A stretch of DNA of 48,363 nt from CAYPTB01 sp964413535 (GTDB taxonomy: Bacteria > Planctomycetota > UBA1135 > GCA-002686595), in NCBI GenBank assembly GCA_964413535.1, contig CAYPTB010000050.1:1-48363 (forward strand). The letters run 5' to 3'. Below are positions 42,079 to 48,363 of this stretch, piece after piece. How positions within the stretch are numbered: the stretch's first letter is position 1; every line of letters begins with the position of its first letter. The notes under the pieces are model-generated. The model did no database searches and was not told the origin of the DNA. It saw only the letters and a list, made by a program, of their open reading frames with translations. The translations under genes were made by a program, and so were the position numbers.

Positions 42079-42188
42079 TTTGTCAACCCTTTCGTCAACT
42101 TGGGAGACAGGGAAGAGCCCCGGAGGCGGTTTCGCGAGGCCGGGAGGGGTGGACGAGGCCGCGTTTCGTCAACACTTTGTCAACTTGG
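42079..42188 (-). promoter_or_regulatory. Two blocks of paired GTTGAC sites upstream of the DUF4325 gene
   Basis: On the minus strand GTTGAC occurs four times: positions 42082-42087, 42094-42099 (12-bp spacing), 42168-42173 and 42179-42184 (11-bp spacing). The two blocks are near copies (CCAAGTTGAC, RAAgkGTTGAC) 86 bp apart; the first begins 9 bp from the ATG. Helical-turn spacing suggests tandem binding of one regulator, possibly with looping between blocks. The hexamer also resembles a -35 element. Confidence 0.5.
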
Positions 42189-42362
42189 ATCCCAACAGGG
42201 CGGTTCGCCGAGGCCGGCGCCGCAGTCCCGGATCCGGCTGACCGGCCTGTCGTGTCTCGAGTCCGTCGTGACGTCGAGCACTCGGCCTTCGAGGATTGCC
42301 GCTCGCGCGGGAAACTCGGCATCTCGGACTCTCGATTGTCGCCCGAAGTCGCGCTTCGCCGA

Positions 42363-42431
42363 GCACGACGAACACCGCGCCGCCGCTGCCAACGCACCCT
42401 CTCGATAGGCGACGGCCGCATCATCGGCGAC
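42363..42431 (+). repeat. lolD 3'-end direct repeat, copy B
   Basis: Second copy of the lolD end, without the rest of the gene. Read in the lolD frame it gives RCQRTLSIGDGRIIGDTGRRAP and a stop at 42450-42452. It may be the original lolD terminus, displaced when the segment entered. Confidence 0.93.
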
Positions 42432-42518
42432 ACAGGCCGGCGCGCCCCTTGAACTCGAACGACGTTGCCTGCCGCCCGCGACCTTATCACGCCGCGACCG
42501 ACGCCGAAGAGTCACGCG

Positions 42519-42809
42519 TCAGGGGTCTGGAGCGGAAAAGAATGTGAATCCTCGGCCGACCCCCGGAACATTCGCTTCGGGGATCTCCGTGATCTCGTCA
42601 ACGAAGATCATCGGTAGATCGTCGCGATCGTTCACGACCGCGTACTTCAAGTCCGGATCTTGCCTGATCAGGGCAACAGCGGCCTCTTCAACTGCGTCGG
42701 GCGTAGCCGATTCGACGAAACGAGTCGTGTAGAAACCGACCACGTCGACGTTCCCGTCTATTCGCATGCGAAAGTTCTCACCCCGAATCGAGCAACGAAA
42801 CCACGGCAC
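42519..42809 (-). CDS. Small hypothetical protein
   Basis: 96 residues starting at a GTG (PWFRCSIRGENFRMRIDG...). The pattern of an N-terminal beta strand with GENF, GFYTTRFVES, EAAVALIRQDPDL and a closing acidic segment (PMIFVDEITEIPE) resembles compact hypothetical proteins seen in many Proteobacteria, sometimes in mobile or cassette contexts; I cannot name the family. Third codon positions carry more A/T than the flanking housekeeping genes. It lies downstream of the 63-residue protein and the PIN toxin gene, all on the same strand, in the accessory island between lolD and nadK. Confidence 0.68.
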   Translation of the reverse strand: MPWFRCSIRGENFRMRIDGNVDVVGFYTTRFVESATPDAVEEAAVALIRQDPDLKYAVVNDRDDLPMIFVDEITEIPEANVPGVGRGFTFFSAPDP

Positions 42810-42876
42810 GGATCAACCCTCCGACTTTCTTGCCACCACGCTCATCACCGAAGTCTGTTCCGAATGGCATCGTTCT

Positions 42877-43068
42877 TCAGCCAGATGATCGCTTCGGAAT
42901 GCTTCGCGGCTTGCGCGGAGCGCGCTCTATCGTCGAAGCGTGGGCCTCCCGCTCCTGGCGCTGAAGATCCTCGACGATGCGCTTCAGATCGAAGCCGAGC
43001 GACTCCGCGTGAGCTTCCCTACGGCGGCGGATCTCCTCGATGATCTCGTCATTCAAGTTCTTGGTCAC
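42877..43068 (-). CDS. Small protein partnering the PIN toxin (putative antitoxin or accessory)
   Basis: 63 residues from a GTG (TKNLNDEIIEEIRRRREAHAE). One long charged helix (EEIRRRREAHAESLGFDLKRIVEDLQRQEREAH) is followed by a basic tail (RAPRKPRSIPKRSSG). It overlaps the PIN toxin's 3' end by 20 bp and lies downstream of it, the order reported for many such PIN pairs; proteins of this kind are usually called hypothetical. A role as antitoxin is inferred from position; a classical DNA-binding fold is not visible. Translation is probably coupled to the toxin gene. Confidence 0.65.
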   Translation of the reverse strand: MTKNLNDEIIEEIRRRREAHAESLGFDLKRIVEDLQRQEREAHASTIERAPRKPRSIPKRSSG

Positions 43069-43537
43069 TCGTCAACTCCTCGGGCGTGCAGATCACCGGC
43101 GGCTCGTAGCCTGCCTCTCGGCATACACCTTCGATGGATTGGCGCATGGCCGCGTTCGCGATGTGCTTGCAGTTCCAGGTCAACAGATAGTCTATTCCGT
43201 GACCTGTGGCGACGGCGATGTGAAGGGCATCTTCAGCAGCCTTCTGGGGTACAGCTCCGCTCCTCACTAGTGTGGCCGCAAGTTGGCCAGCCGCCTCGGT
43301 GATACCGAGCAACGGGATGCTCCGGAGAAAAGCCGCCCTCTGTATCACCGCCTCTTCGTCGCCGCCCGATGACTCGCTCACGACGAGTTGGGAGACGAAC
43401 AATTCGTAGTTGCCAGCCTGGCGAGAAAACCAATCGCGCGTGACTTGCTGGTGTCCTGCGACGACCAGATCGCGGTTGGGCCTCGACGTCGCGTAGCCAA
43501 CCACGCTGGTTTCCAAATACACGGCCGGCTTCGTCAT
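43049..43537 (-). CDS. PIN-domain protein, VapC-family toxin type
   Basis: 162 residues. The PIN acidic cluster is visible: LETSVVG at 8-14 (Glu where most have Asp), an acidic pair around VVSESSGGDEE, and EDALHIA with the catalytic-type Asp, then LLTWNCKHIANA. This matches the LETSVVSY subfamily of VapC-like ribonucleases, which cut RNA and are held in check by a partner protein. The partner is normally encoded upstream; here the only close small gene is downstream (43068). Codon use is less G/C-rich than in the neighbours. Probably acquired. Confidence 0.85.
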   Translation of the reverse strand: MTKPAVYLETSVVGYATSRPNRDLVVAGHQQVTRDWFSRQAGNYELFVSQLVVSESSGGDEEAVIQRAAFLRSIPLLGITEAAGQLAATLVRSGAVPQKAAEDALHIAVATGHGIDYLLTWNCKHIANAAMRQSIEGVCREAGYEPPVICTPEELTSDQELE

Positions 43538-43595
43538 TCGTCTCGCTGTTCGGCCTGGCTCGATGATCTCGGCTTGCTGGACCCAGTCTCCGGGC

Positions 43596-44486
43596 TCAGT
43601 CTCTCACCTCGTCGCCCACGTTCTTCGCCCAGCCGAGGCGCTCGCGCAGGCGGCGGTAGGGGTCGAGCTCGGGCATGGCGAGGAGCGGGTAGGGCTCGGG
43701 GTGGCGCTCGACGAGGACGCGGTCGCCGATCTCCATCTGGTAGTGCGTTTGGCCGTCGGCGACGAGTGTCGTCATGCCCGAGGCGAAGGCGAGGCGGACG
43801 GAGAGCTGCGTGTCGGGCGGCATCACGATCGGGCGCGCCGCGAGGCCCTGGGGGCAGATCGGCGTCACGACGATCGCGTCCATCGAGGGCAGGAGGATCG
43901 GGCCGCCGGCCGAGAGCGAGTAGGCGGTCGAGCCGCTGGGCGTCGCGATGATCACGCCGTCGGCGCGGTAGTCGGTGACCCAGGTGTCGCCGACGGAGAG
44001 CGACACGGTGAGCATGCGCTGGTGCGCGGCGCGGTTGACGATCGCGTCGTTGAGCGCGATGCCGCTGCGCACGAGCTTGCCGCCCGCGCTCTCGATCGTG
44101 AAGCGGATGCGCGTGCGCGGCTCCACGACGCCCTCGCCCGCCAGGATGCCCGCCAGCGTCTCGCGCCAGTAGGAGACCGGCGTGGCGGCCAGGAAGCCCA
44201 CGCGGCCGAAGTTGATGCCGAGCGTGGGCACGGGTTGCTTGCGGAACGCGCGCACGGCGGCGAGCATCGCGCCGTCGCCGCCGAGCACGATCGCGAGGTG
44301 CGGCGAGAGGCCCGGTTCACCGCGGTCGAGGCGGCGCTCCTGCGCGACGGTGAAGGCCTTGAGCTCCTCGACCTGGACCGTCTTCAGGCGCGCTTGGAGC
44401 CAGGGGAGGAGCTCGCCCAGGAACGCGCGCACGGGCGTCTTCTCGTGGTCGGCGATGACGATGGCGGTTTCGATCGCTGCGGACAT
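43596..44486 (-). CDS. nadK: NAD kinase
   Basis: 296 residues from the ATG at 44486. Phosphorylates NAD to NADP in the cytoplasm. Signatures: GGDGAMLAAVRAF (the GGDG motif), GINFGRVGFLA, LNDAIVNR, and DGVIIATPSGSTAYSLSAGGPI. Size is normal. An in-frame GTG at 44576 overlaps the dxs stop (GTGA) and would add 30 Pro/Ala/Ser-rich residues; the ATG is preferred because the family begins near ATAIVIADHEK. It is last in the xseB-ispA-dxs-nadK run and is followed by the acquired PIN genes. Confidence 0.95.
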   Translation of the reverse strand: MSAAIETAIVIADHEKTPVRAFLGELLPWLQARLKTVQVEELKAFTVAQERRLDRGEPGLSPHLAIVLGGDGAMLAAVRAFRKQPVPTLGINFGRVGFLAATPVSYWRETLAGILAGEGVVEPRTRIRFTIESAGGKLVRSGIALNDAIVNRAAHQRMLTVSLSVGDTWVTDYRADGVIIATPSGSTAYSLSAGGPILLPSMDAIVVTPICPQGLAARPIVMPPDTQLSVRLAFASGMTTLVADGQTHYQMEIGDRVLVERHPEPYPLLAMPELDPYRRLRERLGWAKNVGDEVRD

Positions 44487-44572
44487 CGCGGCGGCCTTCT
44501 GCGTTCCCGCGCCGGCCTGGCTTCCCTGGTCCGGCGCGGAACTCGGGGAAGCCCTCGGTTCCACGGGCTCGC

Positions 44573-46504
44573 TCACACCAGGGTGGGACGCAGGAGCATG
44601 ACCGCCTGCGCCGCGATCCCTTCCACGTCGAGCCCGACGTCCGCGAGCTGCTCCTCGCGGGTCGTCTTGTGATCGCAGAAGCGATCGGGGATGCCGAGGA
44701 TGCGCACGCGCGCGGAGGCTTTCGGGAGTCGGCTCCAGGCCTCGAGGACGGCCGAGCCGAAGCCGCCCGCGCGCTGGTGCTCCTCGACGGTCAGGATCCA
44801 GCGGTACTCGCGCGCGTGCCGTGCGAGCAGCTCCTCGTCGAGGGGCTTCGCGAAGCGCGCGTCGACGACGCCGATCTCGATGCCGCGCTCGCGCAGGAGG
44901 GAAGCGGCCGCCATGGCCTGCCGCACGAGCGCGCCGTAGGCCCACACGACGAGGTCTTTGCCCTCCGCGAGCACTTCGGCGCGCCCGGGCAGCATGGGCT
45001 CGCGCTCGCTCTCGGAGATGTGCTCGCGCGCGGGACAACCGTCGCGGGGGTAGCGCAGGGCGACGGGTCCATCGTGCGCGAGGCCGAGGGCGAGCATGCG
45101 ACGCATGTCGGTCTCGTCGCGCGGCGCGGCCAGCACGAAGTTCGGGAGCGTGCGCAGGTAGGCGATGTCGAAGACGCCGTTGTGCGTGGGGCCGTCCTGA
45201 CCGACGAGGCCCGCGCGATCGAGGCAGAACATGACGGGCAGGTTCTGCAGCGCGACCTCCTGGAAGACCTGGTCGTAGCCGCGCTGCAGGAAGGTCGAGT
45301 AGATCGCCGCGACGGGGCGCAGGCCGGCCTTCGCCATGCCGGCGCAGAAGGCGACGGCGTGCTGCTCGGTGATGCCTGTGTCGTGGAAGCGGCCGGGGAA
45401 GCGCTCCGAGAAGGCCACGAGGCCGGTGCCGGACGGCATGCCGGCCGTCACGACGTGCACGCGCAGGTCGCGCTCGGCGCAGGCAGTGAGCGCCTCGGCG
45501 AAGGCCTGCGTGAAGGGCTTCTCGGTCGCGGTCTTCTCGGTGGGCGCCTCGAGCTTGGGCGACTCGGGCCGCGCCTGGCCCTTCACGCCGTGCACGCGCT
45601 CGGGGTGCGTCGGGGCCTTCGGGTGGCCCTTGCCCTTCTCGGTGAGCGTGTGGAGCAGGACGACGCCCTCGAGCTCGGAGACGCGCCGCAGGTTGCGCAC
45701 GAGCAGCTCCACGTCGTGCCCGTCGAGCGGACCGACGTAGGTGACGCCGAGCTCCTCGAACACGTGGCCTTGGACGATCGTGTGGCGCAGGACCTCGCGC
45801 ACCTGGTGCAGCGTGGTCTCCACCTTGTCGCCGATGATGGGGATGGAGGAGAGCAGGCCGTGGATCTCCTCCTGCGCGCGCTGCACGACGCGCGCGGAGC
45901 GGATGCGCGAGAGGTACTTCGCGAGCGCGCCGACGGACTTGCTGATGGACCACTCGTTGTCGTTCAGGACGACGATCAGGCGCTCGCCCGAGGCGCCCGC
46001 GTGGTTGAGGGCCTCGAAGGCGATGCCGGCGCCGAGGCTCGCGTCGCCGATGACGCTCACGACGTGCGGGCGGTCCGCCTCGCGCGCGAGGCCCTTCGCG
46101 AGGCCGAGCCCGAGGCTGATGCTCGTGCCGGCGTGCCCGGTGTGGAACAGGTCGTAGGGCGACTCGTGGGGGTGCGTGAAGCCGCACAGGCCGTCGGTCT
46201 GGCGCAGCGTCCCGAAACGGCCGCGCCGCCCGGTGAGCGCCTTGTGCGGATAGCACTGGTGCGACACGTCCCACACGAGCCGGTCACGACGGAAGTCGAA
46301 GACGTAGTGCAGCGCGGTCGCGATCTCGACCACGCCCAGGTTGCTGCCGAGGTGTCCGCCGGTCGCTTGCACCGTGTAGAGCAGGAAGCGGCGCAGCTCC
46401 TCGCAGACCTTCGGCAGGTCCTCGACCGCCAGGCGTTTCAGTTCCTCGGGGGATCCGACGGGAGACAGACGCTCCTCGTGGTCGCGGATGACGGGCTCGG
46501 TCAT
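44573..46504 (-). CDS. dxs: 1-deoxy-D-xylulose-5-phosphate synthase
   Basis: 643 residues from the ATG at 46504 (MTEPVIRDHEERLSPV); a start at 46612 would add 36 residues of low information. Makes DXP from pyruvate and glyceraldehyde 3-phosphate with thiamine diphosphate, the first step of the MEP isoprenoid route. Visible: WDVSHQCYPHKALTGR, FHTGHAGTSIS, GDASLGAGIAFEALNHAG with VVLNDNEWSIS for cofactor and metal binding, DTGITEQHAVAFCAGMA, and transketolase C-terminal RFAKPLD. Next to ispA, a normal arrangement. No strong Shine-Dalgarno. Confidence 0.96.
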   Translation of the reverse strand: MTEPVIRDHEERLSPVGSPEELKRLAVEDLPKVCEELRRFLLYTVQATGGHLGSNLGVVEIATALHYVFDFRRDRLVWDVSHQCYPHKALTGRRGRFGTLRQTDGLCGFTHPHESPYDLFHTGHAGTSISLGLGLAKGLAREADRPHVVSVIGDASLGAGIAFEALNHAGASGERLIVVLNDNEWSISKSVGALAKYLSRIRSARVVQRAQEEIHGLLSSIPIIGDKVETTLHQVREVLRHTIVQGHVFEELGVTYVGPLDGHDVELLVRNLRRVSELEGVVLLHTLTEKGKGHPKAPTHPERVHGVKGQARPESPKLEAPTEKTATEKPFTQAFAEALTACAERDLRVHVVTAGMPSGTGLVAFSERFPGRFHDTGITEQHAVAFCAGMAKAGLRPVAAIYSTFLQRGYDQVFQEVALQNLPVMFCLDRAGLVGQDGPTHNGVFDIAYLRTLPNFVLAAPRDETDMRRMLALGLAHDGPVALRYPRDGCPAREHISESEREPMLPGRAEVLAEGKDLVVWAYGALVRQAMAAASLLRERGIEIGVVDARFAKPLDEELLARHAREYRWILTVEEHQRAGGFGSAVLEAWSRLPKASARVRILGIPDRFCDHKTTREEQLADVGLDVEGIAAQAVMLLRPTLV

Positions 46505-46625
46505 GGGTGCCGCCGTCGGCGGCTCGAACGGCTCGCGGAGCTCGCGTGCGGACAAGGGCGTGGACGCTCTCGAGAGCCGCCGACCATAACCCGCCCCTCC
46601 CGATCCCTTCAAGGCGTCGGCGCTG

Positions 46626-47531
46626 CTAGGCGCTGCGCCGGGATACGAAGTCGACCAGGGCCTCGAGCAGCGCTCCCTGGCTGCCCGGGAGTTCCCGCGC
46701 CCCCTCCCGCGTGCGCTCGGCCAGGCGCGCCGCCTCCTCGCGCGCCGCCTCGAGGCCCAGCGCCGCGACCAGGGTGGAGCGCTCGAGCGCCGCGTCCTTG
46801 CCGGGCGTCTTGCCCAAGGTCGCCGCGTCGCCCGTGACGTCGAGCACGTCGTCGATCGCCTGGAAGGCGAGGCCCAAGCGTTCGCCGAACGCGAAGGCGG
46901 CCGCGCGCTGCGCGGGCGGCGCGCCGGCCGCGATCGCGCCCAGCTCCGCGGACGCGGCGAACAGGGCCGCCGTCTTCATGGAGTGGATGCGGTGCACGAT
47001 TCGGCGCGGGTCTTGGGCCTCCTCGGCCGGGGCGCCGTCGAGGTCGAACGTCTGCCCCCCCACCATGCCGAGCGAGCCCGACGCGCGCGCGAGTGAGCGC
47101 GCGAACGCGCGCGCTTCTTCCGGTCGCGCGAGCGCGCACAGCTCGAAGGCGCAGGTGAGCAGCGCGTCCCCCGCGAGGACGGCCAGCGCTTCGCCGAAGA
47201 CCGTGTGACAGGTGGGACGGCCGCGGCGCAGGTCGTCGTCGTCCATGCACGGGAGGTCGTCGTGCACGAGGCTGTAGGTGTGCACGAGCTCGACCGCCGC
47301 CGCCGGCAGCGCGGCGTCCTCGTCGCGTCCGCCGAGATGGCGGCACACGAGGCGCACGAGCGCGGGACGCAGCCGCTTGCCGCCGCCGAAGAGCGCATAG
47401 CGCATCGCCTCGTGCAGGCGCACCGGCGGCGTCGAGGCGGAGGGCAGGCGCCGGTCGAGCTCGCGCTCGCACCACGCGCGGCAGTCGGAGAGCCACGGGT
47501 CGAGCTGCGCGGCGGAGAGCCCGGAGGTCAC
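46626..47531 (-). CDS. ispA: Polyprenyl (farnesyl/geranylgeranyl) diphosphate synthase
   Basis: 301 residues from a GTG at 47531 that overlaps the xseB stop (GTGA). The first Asp-rich motif is DDLPCMDDDDLRRGRPT (91-107) and the second is AIDDVLDVTGD; GGKRLRP (50-56) binds isopentenyl diphosphate. It joins five-carbon units to make prenyl diphosphates for quinones and undecaprenyl chains. Chain length cannot be told from the sequence here. It lies between xseB and dxs, the known xseB-ispA-dxs arrangement. Confidence 0.93.
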   Translation of the reverse strand: MTSGLSAAQLDPWLSDCRAWCERELDRRLPSASTPPVRLHEAMRYALFGGGKRLRPALVRLVCRHLGGRDEDAALPAAAVELVHTYSLVHDDLPCMDDDDLRRGRPTCHTVFGEALAVLAGDALLTCAFELCALARPEEARAFARSLARASGSLGMVGGQTFDLDGAPAEEAQDPRRIVHRIHSMKTAALFAASAELGAIAAGAPPAQRAAAFAFGERLGLAFQAIDDVLDVTGDAATLGKTPGKDAALERSTLVAALGLEAAREEAARLAERTREGARELPGSQGALLEALVDFVSRRSA

Positions 47532-47803
47532 GTCCGCTCTCGCGCCACGTCGGGGTCGCCGTCGAAGGGGCGCAGCGCGTCCTCGGCGTCGCGCGTGAGC
47601 TCCTCGACCTGCTTCTGGAAGCCGCGCAGGACGCCATGGCACTGGCGCAGGAGCTCGATGCCCTCCTGGTAGCGCTCGATCGCGGGCTCGAGCGGCAAGC
47701 CCGCCTCCTCGAGCTCCGTCACGATCGCCTCGAGCCGCTCGAGGCGCGCGTCGAAACTCGGTGCTCCCACTCCTTCGCTCGCGGGTGTCTTCTCGGATGT
47801 CAT
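47528..47803 (-). CDS. xseB: Exodeoxyribonuclease VII small subunit
   Basis: 91 residues from the ATG at 47803; a start at 47899 would add 32 residues. The XseB pattern is clear: FDARLERLEAIVTELEEAGLPLEPAIERYQEGIELLRQCHGVL. It binds XseA to form the single-strand-specific nuclease that degrades DNA ends. XseA is not in the window. It is the first gene of the xseB-ispA-dxs-nadK series and its end overlaps ispA. It is divergent from the Ppx/GppA gene, with 125 bp between starts. Confidence 0.93.
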   Translation of the reverse strand: MTSEKTPASEGVGAPSFDARLERLEAIVTELEEAGLPLEPAIERYQEGIELLRQCHGVLRGFQKQVEELTRDAEDALRPFDGDPDVARERT

Positions 47804-47892
47804 CGACTCCAGTCTAGCCGCGGGACGCGCCGCTTCGATCCCGAAGCGCCGCCCGGCGACGCTTCCACGGCAGCCGACCGCCGCGGAGGCGC

Positions 47893-47921
47893 TTGTCATC
47901 GAGCGCGCGGTACCGTACTTC
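47893..47921 (+). promoter_or_regulatory. Weak candidate promoter for the Ppx/GppA gene
   Basis: TTGTCA and TACTTC are separated by 17 bp and end 7 bp before the ATG at 47929. Match to consensus is partial and the transcription start would leave almost no leader, so this is tentative. Confidence 0.22.
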
Positions 47922-47928
47922 CGCCTCC

Positions 47929-48363
47929 ATGCGCCCGAAGGAATCGACGACCGCCCCCCCCGCCAACGTCGCGGCCGTCGACCTCGGGTCGAACAGCTTC
48001 CACATGGTCGTGGGACGCTTCGTGGACGGACAGCTGCGCGTCATCGATCGCCTGCGCGAGCAGGTCGCCCTCGCCCGCGGCCTCGAGGGCAAGCGCCTCA
48101 CCGAGGAGTCGCAGGAGCGCGCCCTCGCCTGCTTGAACCGCTTCGGCCAGCGCCTCAAGGACATGCCGCGCGGCAGCGTCCGCGCCGTCGGCACGAACAC
48201 GCTGCGCCAGGCCCGCAACGCGGGCGCGTTCCTGACGCGCGCCGAGGAGGCGCTCGGCCACTTCATCGAGGTGATCTCCGGCCGCGAGGAGGCCCGCCTG
48301 ATCTACCTCGGCGTCGCGCGCAGCCTCGAGCAGAACGGCGGCCGCCGCCTCGTCATCGACATC
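47929..48363 (+). CDS. Ppx/GppA phosphatase family protein, 3' end cut by the window
   Basis: 145 codons are visible from the ATG at 47929. The actin-like ATPase fold starts with AAVDLGSNSFHMVVGRF (phosphate-binding loop, about 14-30), then VALARGLEGKRLTEES, the VRAVGTNTLRQARN segment and the conserved ISGREEARLIYLGV. The family hydrolyses polyphosphate (Ppx) or guanosine pentaphosphate (GppA); which one cannot be told from this part. Divergent from xseB. Confidence 0.93.
   Translation, partial: MRPKESTTAPPANVAAVDLGSNSFHMVVGRFVDGQLRVIDRLREQVALARGLEGKRLTEESQERALACLNRFGQRLKDMPRGSVRAVGTNTLRQARNAGAFLTRAEEALGHFIEVISGREEARLIYLGVARSLEQNGGRRLVIDI

Larger units (their letters stand above)
42071..42518. 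other. Intergenic stretch between the DUF4325 gene and the 96-residue gene
   Basis: No gene is recognised in these 448 bp. They hold the GTTGAC operator-like blocks (42079-42104 and 42164-42188), a stretch near 42300 with weak similarity to dispersed palindromic repeats (minus-strand TCCCGCGCGAGCGGCAATCC), and copy B of the lolD 3'-end repeat. The rest is unremarkable G/C-rich sequence. Confidence 0.7.

Noticed and set aside
42290..42330. Resemblance to dispersed palindromic (NeMIS-like) repeats
   Set aside because: Only one arm is similar, with no matching inverted end nearby and no second copy in the window.
44669..46837. Long open frame antisense to dxs (722 codons)
   Set aside because: Same reason; dxs motifs are unambiguous and no protein family fits the antisense translation.

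Overview
The window is chromosomal DNA of very high G+C. Coding is dense and many genes overlap by 4 bp (GTGA or ATGA). The gene set suggests a Gram-negative bacterium with an outer membrane: a LolCDE-type ABC transporter, lipoproteins and periplasmic thioredoxins. The style suggests a Planctomycetota-like lineage: an ECF sigma factor beside a Ser/Thr kinase, a CRTAC1/FG-GAP lipoprotein, a TPR-CHAT protein, pseudopilins and a cupredoxin lipoprotein. That assignment is inferred from gene content, and no rRNA or ribosomal protein is present to confirm it.

Layout. 1-1110 (-) is a partial glutamate-cysteine ligase family gene. 1352-3674 (+) is an ECF sigma factor and a Ser/Thr kinase ending in a glycine-rich pentad solenoid; it converges on a large secreted TPR-CHAT protein (3745-7269, -). 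7551-8521 holds a DUF1801 gene and a small atypical gene that begins next to an integron attC-like palindrome. 8522-11740 (-) is an IleS2-type isoleucyl-tRNA synthetase. 11971-14731 is a redox block: a metallo-beta-lactamase/rhodanese protein divergent from two exported thioredoxin-fold proteins. 14738-18514 holds a short-chain dehydrogenase, a TPR protein, an FG-GAP lipoprotein and a possible 42-residue ORF. 18516-21044 (-) is a rubrerythrin / Fe-S CCG-domain protein / DUF3501 cluster.

21328-32075 (+) is a long run: a GAF sigma-54 activator, two pseudopilins, a PilX-like protein, a HEAT-repeat protein, a HAMP membrane protein, a CHASE4-like histidine kinase and a hybrid histidine kinase. It reads as an envelope apparatus with its own sensing genes. 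32085-34719 has FabG, a cupredoxin lipoprotein and a PuuD-like membrane protein. 34716-41472 holds leuS, tRNA-Ala(GGC), lysS and a Lol-type ABC pair.

41473-43595 is a small accessory island. The last ~70 bp of the lolD-like gene are duplicated 971 bp downstream and enclose a 5'-truncated DUF4325 gene with GTTGAC repeats. Beyond the second copy lie a small hypothetical gene, a 63-residue protein and a PIN-domain toxin. 43596-47803 (-) is an isoprenoid block, xseB-ispA-dxs-nadK, and a Ppx/GppA phosphatase gene starts at 47929 and runs off the end.

The most unusual parts are the 971-bp unit flanked by copies of a gene 3' end, the lone attC-like site with its small gene, and the kinase-solenoid fusion next to a CHAT protease-like gene.
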